Origin: Seonamhaeicola sp. S2-3
Lineage (GTDB): Bacteria; Bacteroidota; Bacteroidia; Flavobacteriales; Flavobacteriaceae
Assembly (NCBI RefSeq): GCF_001971785.1
Contig: NZ_CP019389.1
Location: 1,375,001 to 1,439,000, forward strand
Direction of reading: 5' to 3'
DNA: 64,000 nucleotides
Shown here piece after piece: positions 53,360 through 62,599 of the stretch. How positions within the stretch are numbered: the first letter of the stretch is position 1; each line of letters opens with the position of its first letter. The position numbers and the translations under genes were made by a program. The notes below the pieces were generated by a model. That model worked only from the letters and a program-made list of their open reading frames with translations, had not been told where the DNA came from and did no database searches.

Positions 53360-53537
53360 TACAATCTTATTTTAATTACCTAAAACCATTTTTTCATTTT
53401 ATAAAGACTCCATCAAAATTTATAAAATATTATCGGAAAATTTAGACTTTTGTTGAATTTCTTTAACAAAAAAATTCATTTTCCTTAATAATGTTTTTTT
53501 TTCTTCAAAAATGAGATTTCAACAAAGTTATTAACAA

Positions 53538-53589
53538 TATTTTTGTAAGTTTATGTGATAGTGGTCTTAAACCTATTTTGGTTTAAACC
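53538..53589 (+). promoter_or_regulatory. Candidate control region of the glycogen cluster
   Basis: TATTTTTG (53538-53545) could be a -7 box about 93 bases before the ATG. Downstream, TTAAACC-N6-GGTTTAA (53567-53586) is a perfect 7-bp inverted repeat that overlaps a second palindrome GGTTTAAACC (53580-53589). The repeat sits in the leader or on a second promoter, so it may be an operator. The remaining 53360-53537 part of this gap is AT-rich with no gene. Confidence 0.35.
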
Positions 53590-53638
53590 GTTACTAAACA
53601 ACAAAAATTATTTGTAATCGATTTTTCAAGAAATCCAT

Positions 53639-54841
53639 ATGAAAGCACTTTTTTACACTAGAGAGTTTCCGCCATATGTCTACGGTGGAGCTGGCGTACA
53701 TGTTGAATACTTAGCCGATGAATTATCTAAATTAATGGATTTAGAAGTAAGATGTTTTGGCGATCAAGATTTTAAAGATGGTAACTTAAGTGTAAAAGGA
53801 TTTCCTTTTGAAGATGGTGTATTTAAAAATGCTGATGACAAACTAAAATCGGTTTTTAAAACGCTTAGTACAGGCCTACATATGAACGCCAATGCGGTAG
53901 ATGCAGATATTGTTCACTGCCACACTTGGTACGCGCATTTTGCGGGCATTATCTCTAAACTTTGTTATGGTACTCCTCTAGTAATCACTACCCATTCTTT
54001 AGAGCCTTTACGCCCTTGGAAACGTGAACAATTAGGACGTGGTTATGACGCTTCATCGTGGGTTGAAAAAACTGCTATTGAAATGGCAGATGCCCTTATT
54101 GCAGTTTCTGAAGAAACAAAAGAAGATGTGATTAAACACTTTAATGTAGATGAAAATAAAGTAAAGGTAATTTATAACGGCATTAACTTGCAACAGTATG
54201 TTCAAACCTCAGAAACCTCTACTTTAGATGTTTATGGCATTGATAAAACCAAACCTTATGTGCTTTTTGTAGGACGCATTACACGCCAAAAAGGAATTAT
54301 TCACTTAGTAAACGCCATAAAATATATAGATCCAGAAACCCAAGTAGTGCTTTGTGCCGGTGCACCAGATACCAAAGAAATTGGCGAAGAAATGAAGGAA
54401 GCTGTTAACCAAGTTAAAAAAACAAGAGACAACGTTATTTGGATAGATAAAATGGTTACTAAAGAAGAAATTATTCAACTTTATTCTCATGCCGATGTAT
54501 TTTGTTGCCCTTCTATTTATGAACCCTTCGGAATTATAAATATTGAAGCTATGGCGTGTAATACCGCTGTTGTAGCAAGTGCTGTAGGTGGTATTAAAGA
54601 AGTGGTTGTTGATGGAGAAACTGGAATTTTAGTGCCTTTAGAACAACAAAAAGAAGCACCTTTTGAACCTATTGACCCCGATAAATTTTCAAGAGATTTA
54701 GCCAATGGAATTAACAAAGTAATTAACAATGACACCCTAAGAACCTCTATGGCTCAAAAAGGTAGAAAACGTGTTGAAGACTACTTTGATTGGGTAGCCA
54801 TTGCTAAACAAACCAAAGATCTATACAAATCATTAATATGA
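53639..54841 (+). CDS. glgM: GlgM-type glycosyltransferase (maltose-1-phosphate synthase, GT4)
   Basis: The 400-residue GT4 protein opens FYTREFPPYVYGGAGVHVEY, the actinobacterial glycogen-synthase/GlgM start, with the GGAGVH acceptor loop. RPWKREQLGRGYDASSWVEK and IYNGINLQQY are other GlgM-like blocks, and EPFGIINIEAMACNTAVVAS is the E-x7-E GT4 nucleotide site. In mycobacteria this family makes maltose-1-P from ADP-glucose and glucose-1-P rather than glycogen itself. The GlgE in the same operon supports that activity here; plain glycogen synthase cannot be ruled out. Confidence 0.82.
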   Translation: MKALFYTREFPPYVYGGAGVHVEYLADELSKLMDLEVRCFGDQDFKDGNLSVKGFPFEDGVFKNADDKLKSVFKTLSTGLHMNANAVDADIVHCHTWYAHFAGIISKLCYGTPLVITTHSLEPLRPWKREQLGRGYDASSWVEKTAIEMADALIAVSEETKEDVIKHFNVDENKVKVIYNGINLQQYVQTSETSTLDVYGIDKTKPYVLFVGRITRQKGIIHLVNAIKYIDPETQVVLCAGAPDTKEIGEEMKEAVNQVKKTRDNVIWIDKMVTKEEIIQLYSHADVFCCPSIYEPFGIINIEAMACNTAVVASAVGGIKEVVVDGETGILVPLEQQKEAPFEPIDPDKFSRDLANGINKVINNDTLRTSMAQKGRKRVEDYFDWVAIAKQTKDLYKSLI

Positions 54842-54869
54842 ATCCATTAAACTATTAAAGCAACTAAAT

Positions 54870-56138
54870 ATGATTAATAATAAAGTTTTAGCCATTATTT
54901 TAGGTGGCGGTCAAGGCTCTAGATTATATCCATTAACAGAAAAACGCTCTAAACCAGCAGTTCCTATTGCAGGAAAATACCGGTTAGTAGATATTCCTAT
55001 TTCAAACTGTTTAAATGTTGATATTAAGCGTATTTATGTATTAACACAATTTAATTCTGCGGGTCTTAATAAACATATTAAAAACACCTATCATTTTAGT
55101 TTTTTTAGTAGTGCTTTTGTTGATGTTTTGGCGGCAGAACAAACCCCACACAACAAAACTTGGTTTCAAGGAACGGCAGACGCTGTAAGACAAAGCATGC
55201 ATCATTTTTTAGCTAATGATTTTGAATATGCTTTAATTTTATCTGGAGACCAATTATACCAAATGGATTATGATAAAATGATTCAAGCCCATGAAGAAAG
55301 TGGTGCAGAAATTTCTATTGCTACCATTCCTGTAAATGCTAAAGACGCAACAGGATTTGGTATTCTTAAAGCAAACCAAGAAAATATAATTACTTCTTTT
55401 ATTGAAAAACCTGATGCTAGCTTACTACCTGAGTGGACCTCTGAAGTAAGTGATGACATGAAAGCTCAAGGACGTCATTATTTAGCATCAATGGGTATTT
55501 ATATCTTTAATAGAGATTTATTAGTTAAGTTAATGGAAAATGAAGAAACCATGGACTTTGGTAAAGAAATCATCCCTCAGGCTATAGACTCTCATAAAAC
55601 TTTAAGCTATCAATATGAAGGCTATTGGACCGATATTGGAACTGTAGAATCGTTTTTTGAAGCCAATCTAGGATTAACAGATGATATCCCTAAATTTGAT
55701 TTATATGACAAAAACAAACGCATATACACACATGCTAGAATGCTTCCTACAACAAAAATTGCAGACACTATTTTAGATAGAACTGTAATTTCAGAAGGTT
55801 GTATTATTAGCGCTTCTAAAATTGAAAAATCTGTAATTGGTATTCGGTCTAGAATAGGAAAAGAATCTACAGTAATCAACACCTACATGATGGGTAATGA
55901 CTATTATGAAACCCTAGAAGAAATGGAAAATAATAAAATTGAAGTGTTAATGGGTATTGGTGAACGCTGTTTTATTAAAAACTGTATTATAGATAAAAAC
56001 TGCCGTATAGGTGATGATGTTAAAATAAATGGCGGGCCACACCTTGAAGACACCGAAACAGACACCTATTGTATAAAAGATGGTATTATTGTTCTAAAAA
56101 AAGATGCAATAATTCCAAAAAACACCATTATACAGTAA
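54870..56138 (+). CDS. glgC: Glucose-1-phosphate adenylyltransferase
   Basis: GlgC makes ADP-glucose from ATP and glucose-1-P. Residues 422. LGGGQGSRLYPLTEKRSKPA (11-30) is the ATP-binding loop, PIAGKYRLVDIPISNC follows, GDQLYQMDYDKM carries the catalytic Asp, and a left-handed beta-helix domain is at the C-terminus (IIDKNCRIGDDVKINGG). It supplies the donor for the GlgM-type enzyme 28 bases upstream. Confidence 0.96.
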   Translation: MINNKVLAIILGGGQGSRLYPLTEKRSKPAVPIAGKYRLVDIPISNCLNVDIKRIYVLTQFNSAGLNKHIKNTYHFSFFSSAFVDVLAAEQTPHNKTWFQGTADAVRQSMHHFLANDFEYALILSGDQLYQMDYDKMIQAHEESGAEISIATIPVNAKDATGFGILKANQENIITSFIEKPDASLLPEWTSEVSDDMKAQGRHYLASMGIYIFNRDLLVKLMENEETMDFGKEIIPQAIDSHKTLSYQYEGYWTDIGTVESFFEANLGLTDDIPKFDLYDKNKRIYTHARMLPTTKIADTILDRTVISEGCIISASKIEKSVIGIRSRIGKESTVINTYMMGNDYYETLEEMENNKIEVLMGIGERCFIKNCIIDKNCRIGDDVKINGGPHLEDTETDTYCIKDGIIVLKKDAIIPKNTIIQ

Positions 56139-56175
56139 CAAAAAATAATTTTTATTTTTCTTATTAACCAAAACC

Positions 56176-58116
56176 ATGCAAGACCAAAGACGCGTTGTAA
56201 TTGATTATATCTCGCCAAGTATAAATTGTGGTGAGTTTTATATAAAACGAGTAGTAAACGAAATAGTAAATATAAGAGCACATATACTTGCAGATGGCCA
56301 CGATGTATTAGGAGCCTCTGTATTGTATAAACATCAAAATGAAAAAAAATGGCTAGAAACCAGAATGTCTCTTGGTTATAATAATGAATGGGATGCTGCT
56401 TTTTCTGTTACAAAACAAGGGTTTTACAGTTATAAAGTAGAAGCTTGGGTAGATTATGCTCTTAATTGGAGACATGGTATTATTAGAAAAATTGATGATG
56501 GCCAACATGTTATATCAGAACTTTTAGAAGGTGCTGAATATGTAAAAGCCATTATTAAAAAAGTGTCATCTAAAAATGATAAAGCTTATTTAGAAAACCT
56601 TCATACCATTTTTAAAGATGAAAACAGGTATGATGAAGCTATAAATGAAGCCACTTCAGATAGATTATATCAACTTTTTTATAACAATCCTGTAAAAATT
56701 CTTAAAAATACCTCAAAAGAATATAAAGTATATGTAGATAGAAAAAAAGCAAGATTTAGTACTTGGTACGAATTCTTTCCGCGTTCTGCATCAGAACACG
56801 AAGGTGTTCACGGTACTTTTAAAGATTGTGAGCGTTTATTACCAAGAATTAAAAACATGGGGTTTGATGTAGTTTACCTACCGCCCATTCATCCTATTGG
56901 AGAAGTAAACCGAAAAGGAAAAAACAATACTACAGAAGCTCAACCAGATGATGTTGGTTCTACATGGGGTGTAGGTTCACAATACGGCGGACATAAAGAT
57001 ATTCACCCGCAATTAGGAACTTTAGATGATTTTAAATCGCTCATACAAAAAGCAAAAGAGAACAACCTTGAAATTGCAATGGATTACGCATTACAAGCCG
57101 CTCCAGACCATCCGTGGGTAAAAGAACACCCAGAATGGTTTAAATGGCGGCCAGATGGTACTGTACAGTATGCCGAAAATCCTCCAAAAAAATACCAAGA
57201 TATTCTACCTATTTATTGGGAAACTAAAGACTATAAAGCCCTTTGGGATGAATGCCTAAGCATTTTATTATATTGGATTGATTGTGGTATAGAAATTTTT
57301 AGAGTAGATAATCCGCATACAAAACCTTTTTACTTTTGGAATTGGATTATCACTAAAGTAAAAGAAAAACACCCAAATGTTATCTTTTTAGCAGAGGCTT
57401 TTACGGCTCCTAAAATTATGCAACAATTAGCAAAACAAGGTTATACACAATCTTACACCTACTTTACTTGGAGAAATACCAAACATGAAATAATTGAATA
57501 TGTAGAAGAACTCACCAAAACAGAGTTAAAAGAGTACATGCAGCCCAATTTTTGGCCAAATACCCCAGATATTAATCCGTTTCACCTTCAAGGTGCTGGC
57601 GAACCTAAACACATACAACGCTACGTACTTGCAGCAACTTTAAGTTCTAGTATTGGTATTTATGGACCTGTTTTTGAGTATATGTTATCTGACTCTTTAC
57701 TTGGAAAAGAAGAATACTTAAATTCTGAAAAATTTCAAATAGCTCATTACAACTGGGATATAAAAAACAAACTCATTACCATAATTGCTAAAGTAAATTA
57801 TATAAGACACTTTAATGAAGCGCTTCAGCAAACCAACAACATAAAATTCTGTTATGTAGAAAACGATAATTTAATAGCGTTTTACAAATGGAATGACGCC
57901 AAAACCAATCACATTTTTGTAGTTATAAGTTTAGATGCTTACAATTCTCAACAAGGAACCGTACAAGTACCATTGCATGAACTAGAAATTAATGCAGGAC
58001 ACACCATGGAAATGCACGATTTAATTACAGATAGCAAATATAACTGGAGCAATGAATGGAATTTTGTTGAGTTGCACCCAACTTTACCATTCCATATATT
58101 TAAAATAAACAAGTAA
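56176..58116 (+). CDS. glgE: Alpha-1,4-glucan:maltose-1-phosphate maltosyltransferase (GlgE, GH13_3)
   Basis: GlgE extends alpha-1,4-glucan by maltosyl units from maltose-1-P. The 646-residue length is normal. An N-terminal domain (1-190) precedes the catalytic barrel. Diagnostic blocks are YEFFPRSASEHEGVHGTF, VYLPPIHPIGEVNRKGKNN, AENPPKKYQDI, FRVDNPHTKP, FLAEAFTAPKIM, QSYTYFTWRN and FWPNTPDI. Nucleophile Asp378, acid/base Glu407 and third Asp465 have spacings of 29 and 87, close to the Streptomyces enzyme. It lies 37 bases from glgC and 17 before glgB. Confidence 0.93.
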   Translation: MQDQRRVVIDYISPSINCGEFYIKRVVNEIVNIRAHILADGHDVLGASVLYKHQNEKKWLETRMSLGYNNEWDAAFSVTKQGFYSYKVEAWVDYALNWRHGIIRKIDDGQHVISELLEGAEYVKAIIKKVSSKNDKAYLENLHTIFKDENRYDEAINEATSDRLYQLFYNNPVKILKNTSKEYKVYVDRKKARFSTWYEFFPRSASEHEGVHGTFKDCERLLPRIKNMGFDVVYLPPIHPIGEVNRKGKNNTTEAQPDDVGSTWGVGSQYGGHKDIHPQLGTLDDFKSLIQKAKENNLEIAMDYALQAAPDHPWVKEHPEWFKWRPDGTVQYAENPPKKYQDILPIYWETKDYKALWDECLSILLYWIDCGIEIFRVDNPHTKPFYFWNWIITKVKEKHPNVIFLAEAFTAPKIMQQLAKQGYTQSYTYFTWRNTKHEIIEYVEELTKTELKEYMQPNFWPNTPDINPFHLQGAGEPKHIQRYVLAATLSSSIGIYGPVFEYMLSDSLLGKEEYLNSEKFQIAHYNWDIKNKLITIIAKVNYIRHFNEALQQTNNIKFCYVENDNLIAFYKWNDAKTNHIFVVISLDAYNSQQGTVQVPLHELEINAGHTMEMHDLITDSKYNWSNEWNFVELHPTLPFHIFKINK

Positions 58117-58133
58117 TACACTAACTATTAACT

Positions 58134-60041
58134 ATGGCACACGTTAAACCCTATAGCTTATTTACAGAATTTGATATTAACCTTTTTAAAGCTGGAAAAC
58201 ATTTTAGACTTTATGAAAAATTTGGCTCACACCCCGTTACTGTAGACGGTATTGACGGCACCTATTTTGCTGTTTGGGCTCCAAGCGCAAAACAAGTTTC
58301 TGTAATAGGAGATTTTAACTATTGGATTGAAGGCGAACACCAACTAAATGTTCGTTGGGATGAAAGTGGTATTTGGGAAGGGTTTATTCCTTTAGTTGGT
58401 AAAGGCGCTATTTATAAATATAAAATACAAAGCCACCATAATGATATAAAAACAGAAAAAGCAGATCCTTACGCAAGACGCTGTGAGCATCCACCAAGTA
58501 CAGCATCAATAGTTTGGGATGACAGCTATAAGTGGAAAGATAAATCTTGGATGAAAAAACGTAAAAAAAACAATGCTATAGACGCTCCTTTTTCTGTTTA
58601 CGAAGTTCATTTAGGTTCATGGAAAAGAAATATTGAAGAAGACAGATATATGTCTTACTATGAGTTAGCAGATGATTTGGTAAACTACGTTAAAGAAATG
58701 AATTTTACACACGTAGAGCTAATGCCCATCATGGAATTTCCTTATGACCCCTCGTGGGGTTACCAAATTACAGGGTATTTTGCACCAACATCACGCTTTG
58801 GCTACCCCGAAGAATTTAAATATTTAGTAGATAAATTGCACCAAAATGATATAGGTATTATTTTAGACTGGGTACCATCACATTTCCCTGAAGATGCTCA
58901 CGGATTAGGTTTTTTTGATGGCTCACATTTATATGAACACCCCGATAAAAGAAAAGGTTATCACCAAGACTGGAAAAGCTTAATTTTTAATTATGAAAGA
59001 AACGAGGTGCGTTCCTTTTTAATTAGTAATGCTATTTTTTGGTTAGACCAATATCATGCAGATGGTTTAAGAGTTGATGCCGTAGCCTCAATGCTTTTCT
59101 TAGATTACTCTAGAGAAGACGGGGAATGGGAACCAAACATTTACGGCGGAAGAGAAAACCTTGCAGTAATTGATTTCTTAAAACAATTAAATGAAGAAGT
59201 GTACGCCTCCTTCCCAGACGTACAAACCATTGCAGAAGAATCTACCGCATTCCCAATGGTATCTAAACCAACATTTATGGGAGGATTAGGGTTTGGTATG
59301 AAATGGATGATGGGTTGGATGCATGATACCCTAGAGTATTTTGCAAAAGACCCTATATACCGGAAATTTCATCAAAATGACATCACCTTTAGTTTAGCCT
59401 ATGCTTTTACAGAAAACTTCATGTTACCACTGTCTCATGATGAAGTGGTTTACGGTAAAAACTCTATTTTAGGTAGAATGCCTGGTGATGAATGGCAACG
59501 CTTTGCTAATTTAAGGCTACTATATGGTTATATGTTTACACACCCAGGAACTAAACTATTGTTTATGGGTGGCGAGTTTGGGCAATATAACGAGTGGGAT
59601 TTCCAAAATAGTTTAGATTGGAATTTGCTAGATTTTAAACCCCATAAAGACACTCAAACCTATTTTAAAGAACTTAACACACTATATAAAAATACCCCTG
59701 CTTTATACGAAAAAGGCTTTAGTGGCGAAGGTTTTGAATGGATAAGTTTTGATGACCACGAAAACTGTGTAATATCATACATTAGAAAAGGCTACCAAGA
59801 AGAAAACAATGTTATTGTGGTCTGTAATTTCACACCAACTGTTAGAGAAAACTATAAAATAGGGGTTCCTAATAAGGCTAAAATTAAAGAAATATTTAAC
59901 AGTGATGCTAAAAAGTACGGAGGTAGTGGCGTAAGTAACCCAAGACAAATTACAGCTAAAAAAGACCCATGGAATGGTAAAGAATATTCAGCAGAAATAA
60001 CGCTTCCGCCCTTAGCTATCACCGTTTTTCAAATTAAATAA
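58134..60041 (+). CDS. glgB: 1,4-alpha-glucan branching enzyme
   Basis: GlgB adds alpha-1,6 branches. The 635 residues have an N-terminal CBM48 (about 35-125), the GH13 barrel with Asp315 (GLRVDAVASM), Glu368 (TIAEES) and Asp436 (LSHDEVVYG), and a C-terminal beta domain. GGRENLAVIDFLKQLN and GMKWMMGWMHDTL are GlgB-specific. It completes the pathway begun by glgM, glgC and glgE. Confidence 0.96.
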   Translation: MAHVKPYSLFTEFDINLFKAGKHFRLYEKFGSHPVTVDGIDGTYFAVWAPSAKQVSVIGDFNYWIEGEHQLNVRWDESGIWEGFIPLVGKGAIYKYKIQSHHNDIKTEKADPYARRCEHPPSTASIVWDDSYKWKDKSWMKKRKKNNAIDAPFSVYEVHLGSWKRNIEEDRYMSYYELADDLVNYVKEMNFTHVELMPIMEFPYDPSWGYQITGYFAPTSRFGYPEEFKYLVDKLHQNDIGIILDWVPSHFPEDAHGLGFFDGSHLYEHPDKRKGYHQDWKSLIFNYERNEVRSFLISNAIFWLDQYHADGLRVDAVASMLFLDYSREDGEWEPNIYGGRENLAVIDFLKQLNEEVYASFPDVQTIAEESTAFPMVSKPTFMGGLGFGMKWMMGWMHDTLEYFAKDPIYRKFHQNDITFSLAYAFTENFMLPLSHDEVVYGKNSILGRMPGDEWQRFANLRLLYGYMFTHPGTKLLFMGGEFGQYNEWDFQNSLDWNLLDFKPHKDTQTYFKELNTLYKNTPALYEKGFSGEGFEWISFDDHENCVISYIRKGYQEENNVIVVCNFTPTVRENYKIGVPNKAKIKEIFNSDAKKYGGSGVSNPRQITAKKDPWNGKEYSAEITLPPLAITVFQIK

Positions 60042-60076
60042 TTTATATTTTATAGATATCAAAAATTTAACATAAT

Positions 60077-60133
60077 TACTTTTGCATTTTAAACAAAAAT
60101 GTAACCTTATTTTTAATAAATAGTAACCTTTAT
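60077..60133 (+). promoter_or_regulatory. Candidate promoter and direct repeat before the GH31 gene
   Basis: TACTTTTG (60077-60084) could be a -7 box in the 144-base gap. GTAACCTTAT (60101) and GTAACCTTTAT (60123) are direct repeats 22 bases apart, two helix turns, possibly a regulator site. The GH31 gene may therefore be controlled apart from the glg genes. Confidence 0.35.
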
Positions 60134-60185
60134 ATTTTGCTAATTTTACTATTTTAGGCACCTAAATAACTGACTTACAGATTTT

Positions 60186-62585
60186 ATGATACTAAGTACT
60201 GAATTAGAATACAAAGGAAATTTATTCCCCTCAAATATAGTCGACTACGTTAAAGATGTAGATATATTACAATTTACTACATCTAACAATGTTATATTAC
60301 AACTAACCGTATTAAGAGATAGCGTTTTAAGGTTTAGATACTCAACCGTTGGAAAGTTTGATAAGGACTTTTCATATGCTATTGATGAAAATGCTAGCCG
60401 TGGCTATAATCATCTTGAAATTACAGATGATGATGAAAAATACATAGTAACCACCGCCAAACTTATTTGCCATATTTATAAAGTTGATTTAAGAACTTCC
60501 ATTCTTGATGCTAAAGACCAAAAAATTATTTGTGAAGACGAATTAGGATTTCATTGGGAAGAAAGCTATGAATTAGGTGGCGATATAGTTAAAATGAGTA
60601 AAATAGCCCAAAGTGGTGAAAGTTATTATGGTTTAGGCGATAAACCAGAACATACAAACCTAAAAGGCCGAAGATTTGAAAATTGGGCAACAGACTCTTA
60701 TGCTTTTGGAAAAAATACCGACCCTATTTACAAAGCCATTCCGTTTTACACAGGTTTACACAATGGTAAATCTTACGGAATTTTCTTTGATAACACCTTT
60801 AGAACGTATTTTGATTTTTGCCAAGAAAGACGAAACGTAACTAGTTTTTGGGCATCAGGTGGTGAAATGAATTACTATTTCTTCTACGGTCCTAAAATGG
60901 AAGATGTAGTAGTTAGTTATACAGATTTAACAGGTACGCCAGAATTACCTCCTTTATGGGCGCTAGGGTACCACCAATGTAAATGGAGTTATTATCCTGA
61001 ATCAAACGTTAAAGAAATAACTAAAAAATTCAGAGATTTAAAAATTCCCTGCGATGCTATTTATTTAGATATTGATTATATGGAAGGGTTCCGTTGTTTC
61101 ACTTGGAGCAAAGAATACTTTCCAGAGCCTAAACGCATGGTTAAAGAATTAGCCGATGATGGTTTTAAAACCGTGGTTATTATAGATCCAGGTATTAAAA
61201 TAGACATGGAATACGATGTTTTCCGTGAAGGTCTAGAAAAAGACTATTTCTGTAAACGTGCCGATGGCCCCTATATGAAAGGTAAAGTATGGCCAGGGGA
61301 ATGTTATTTCCCAGACTTTACAAGACCAGAAGTACGCGAGTGGTGGGCAGGATTATTTAAAGAACTTATTGCCGAAATTGGTGTAAAAGGAGTTTGGAAT
61401 GATATGAATGAACCTGCCGTAATGGATGTTCCTGGTAAATCATTCCCTCCAGATGTGCGTCATGATTACGACGGTAACCCATGCTCTCACCAAAAAGCAC
61501 ACAATATTTACGGTATGCAAATGGCAAGAGCCACATATCATGGTTTAAAACGTTTTAACTATCCTAAACGTCCGTTTGTAATTACACGTTCTGCATATTC
61601 TGGTACACAGCGTTATACATCTACTTGGATGGGTGATAATGTTGCTACATGGGAGCATTTACAAATAGCCAATATTCAAGCACAACGTTTAGCCCTATCT
61701 GGTTTTTCTTTTGCAGGCTCTGATATTGGTGGATTTGCAGAACAACCTAATGGCGAATTATATGCCCGTTGGATTCAGTTAGGTGTTTTCCATCCATTTT
61801 GTAGAACACACTCTTCTGGAGACCATGGAGACCAAGAACCTTGGACTTTCGATAAAGAAATTACAGATATTGTTAGAAAGTTTATTGAAATTAGATATCA
61901 ACTATTACCATATTTATACACCTCTTTCTACCAATACTACCATGATAATATCCCCATGCTAAAATCGTTAGTGTTGTTTGACCAAGAAGATGCGCAAACA
62001 CACTACAGAACAGACGAATTTATTTGCGGAAATCAAATTTTAGTATGCCCTATTAACGAGCCTAATTCTAAGGGAAGACGCATGTATATCCCTAGAGGAG
62101 AATGGTATAATTACTGGACTAAAGATGTGATTGTTGGTGGAAAAGAAACTTGGGTTGATGCAGATTTAGATAGCATGCCATTATTTATTAAGGCAGGTGC
62201 TATTATTCCAAAATTTCCAGTACAACAATATGTTGGAGAAAAAGAAATAGAGCAGCTAACACTTGATGTTTACTATAAAAATGGTAAAGAAGATTCTGAA
62301 TTATATGAAGATGCTAACGATGGTTATGATTATACCAAAGGGCGTTACAGCTTAAAGAAATTTAACTTTGCTGGTAATGAAGATAAAATAATTATTAGAA
62401 TTCATAAAAGAGGCCAGTTTAACACCTCTTATGATACCTTTAAAATAAATTTTTATGGTTTACCATTTAAAGTAAAATCTGTTAAAGTAGATAATGAATA
62501 TGTAGATTTAAAAGATGTTCAATTTAAAGATAACTCTTTAGTAGTTACAAAACTATTTACAAACCTACAGTTATTAGCTGATTAA
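60186..62585 (+). CDS. Alpha-glucosidase, glycoside hydrolase family 31
   Basis: The 799-residue enzyme releases glucose from alpha-glucans or related sugars. N-terminal beta domain (to about 250), barrel with LPPLWALGYHQCKWSY, nucleophile Asp406 in GVWNDMNEPAVM, and FCRTHSSGDHGDQEPW near the acid/base. There is no signal peptide, so it acts in the cytoplasm, fitting glycogen turnover or maltodextrin use. A terminator lies just after it. Confidence 0.93.
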   Translation: MILSTELEYKGNLFPSNIVDYVKDVDILQFTTSNNVILQLTVLRDSVLRFRYSTVGKFDKDFSYAIDENASRGYNHLEITDDDEKYIVTTAKLICHIYKVDLRTSILDAKDQKIICEDELGFHWEESYELGGDIVKMSKIAQSGESYYGLGDKPEHTNLKGRRFENWATDSYAFGKNTDPIYKAIPFYTGLHNGKSYGIFFDNTFRTYFDFCQERRNVTSFWASGGEMNYYFFYGPKMEDVVVSYTDLTGTPELPPLWALGYHQCKWSYYPESNVKEITKKFRDLKIPCDAIYLDIDYMEGFRCFTWSKEYFPEPKRMVKELADDGFKTVVIIDPGIKIDMEYDVFREGLEKDYFCKRADGPYMKGKVWPGECYFPDFTRPEVREWWAGLFKELIAEIGVKGVWNDMNEPAVMDVPGKSFPPDVRHDYDGNPCSHQKAHNIYGMQMARATYHGLKRFNYPKRPFVITRSAYSGTQRYTSTWMGDNVATWEHLQIANIQAQRLALSGFSFAGSDIGGFAEQPNGELYARWIQLGVFHPFCRTHSSGDHGDQEPWTFDKEITDIVRKFIEIRYQLLPYLYTSFYQYYHDNIPMLKSLVLFDQEDAQTHYRTDEFICGNQILVCPINEPNSKGRRMYIPRGEWYNYWTKDVIVGGKETWVDADLDSMPLFIKAGAIIPKFPVQQYVGEKEIEQLTLDVYYKNGKEDSELYEDANDGYDYTKGRYSLKKFNFAGNEDKIIIRIHKRGQFNTSYDTFKINFYGLPFKVKSVKVDNEYVDLKDVQFKDNSLVVTKLFTNLQLLAD

Positions 62586-62599
62586 GCTTTAACTACAAA

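Noticed and set aside
53605-53625. AATCGATT before glgM resembling the core of the TRAP operator
   Set aside because: Only the 8-bp core matches and the flanks are not symmetric; chance is likely in such AT-rich DNA.
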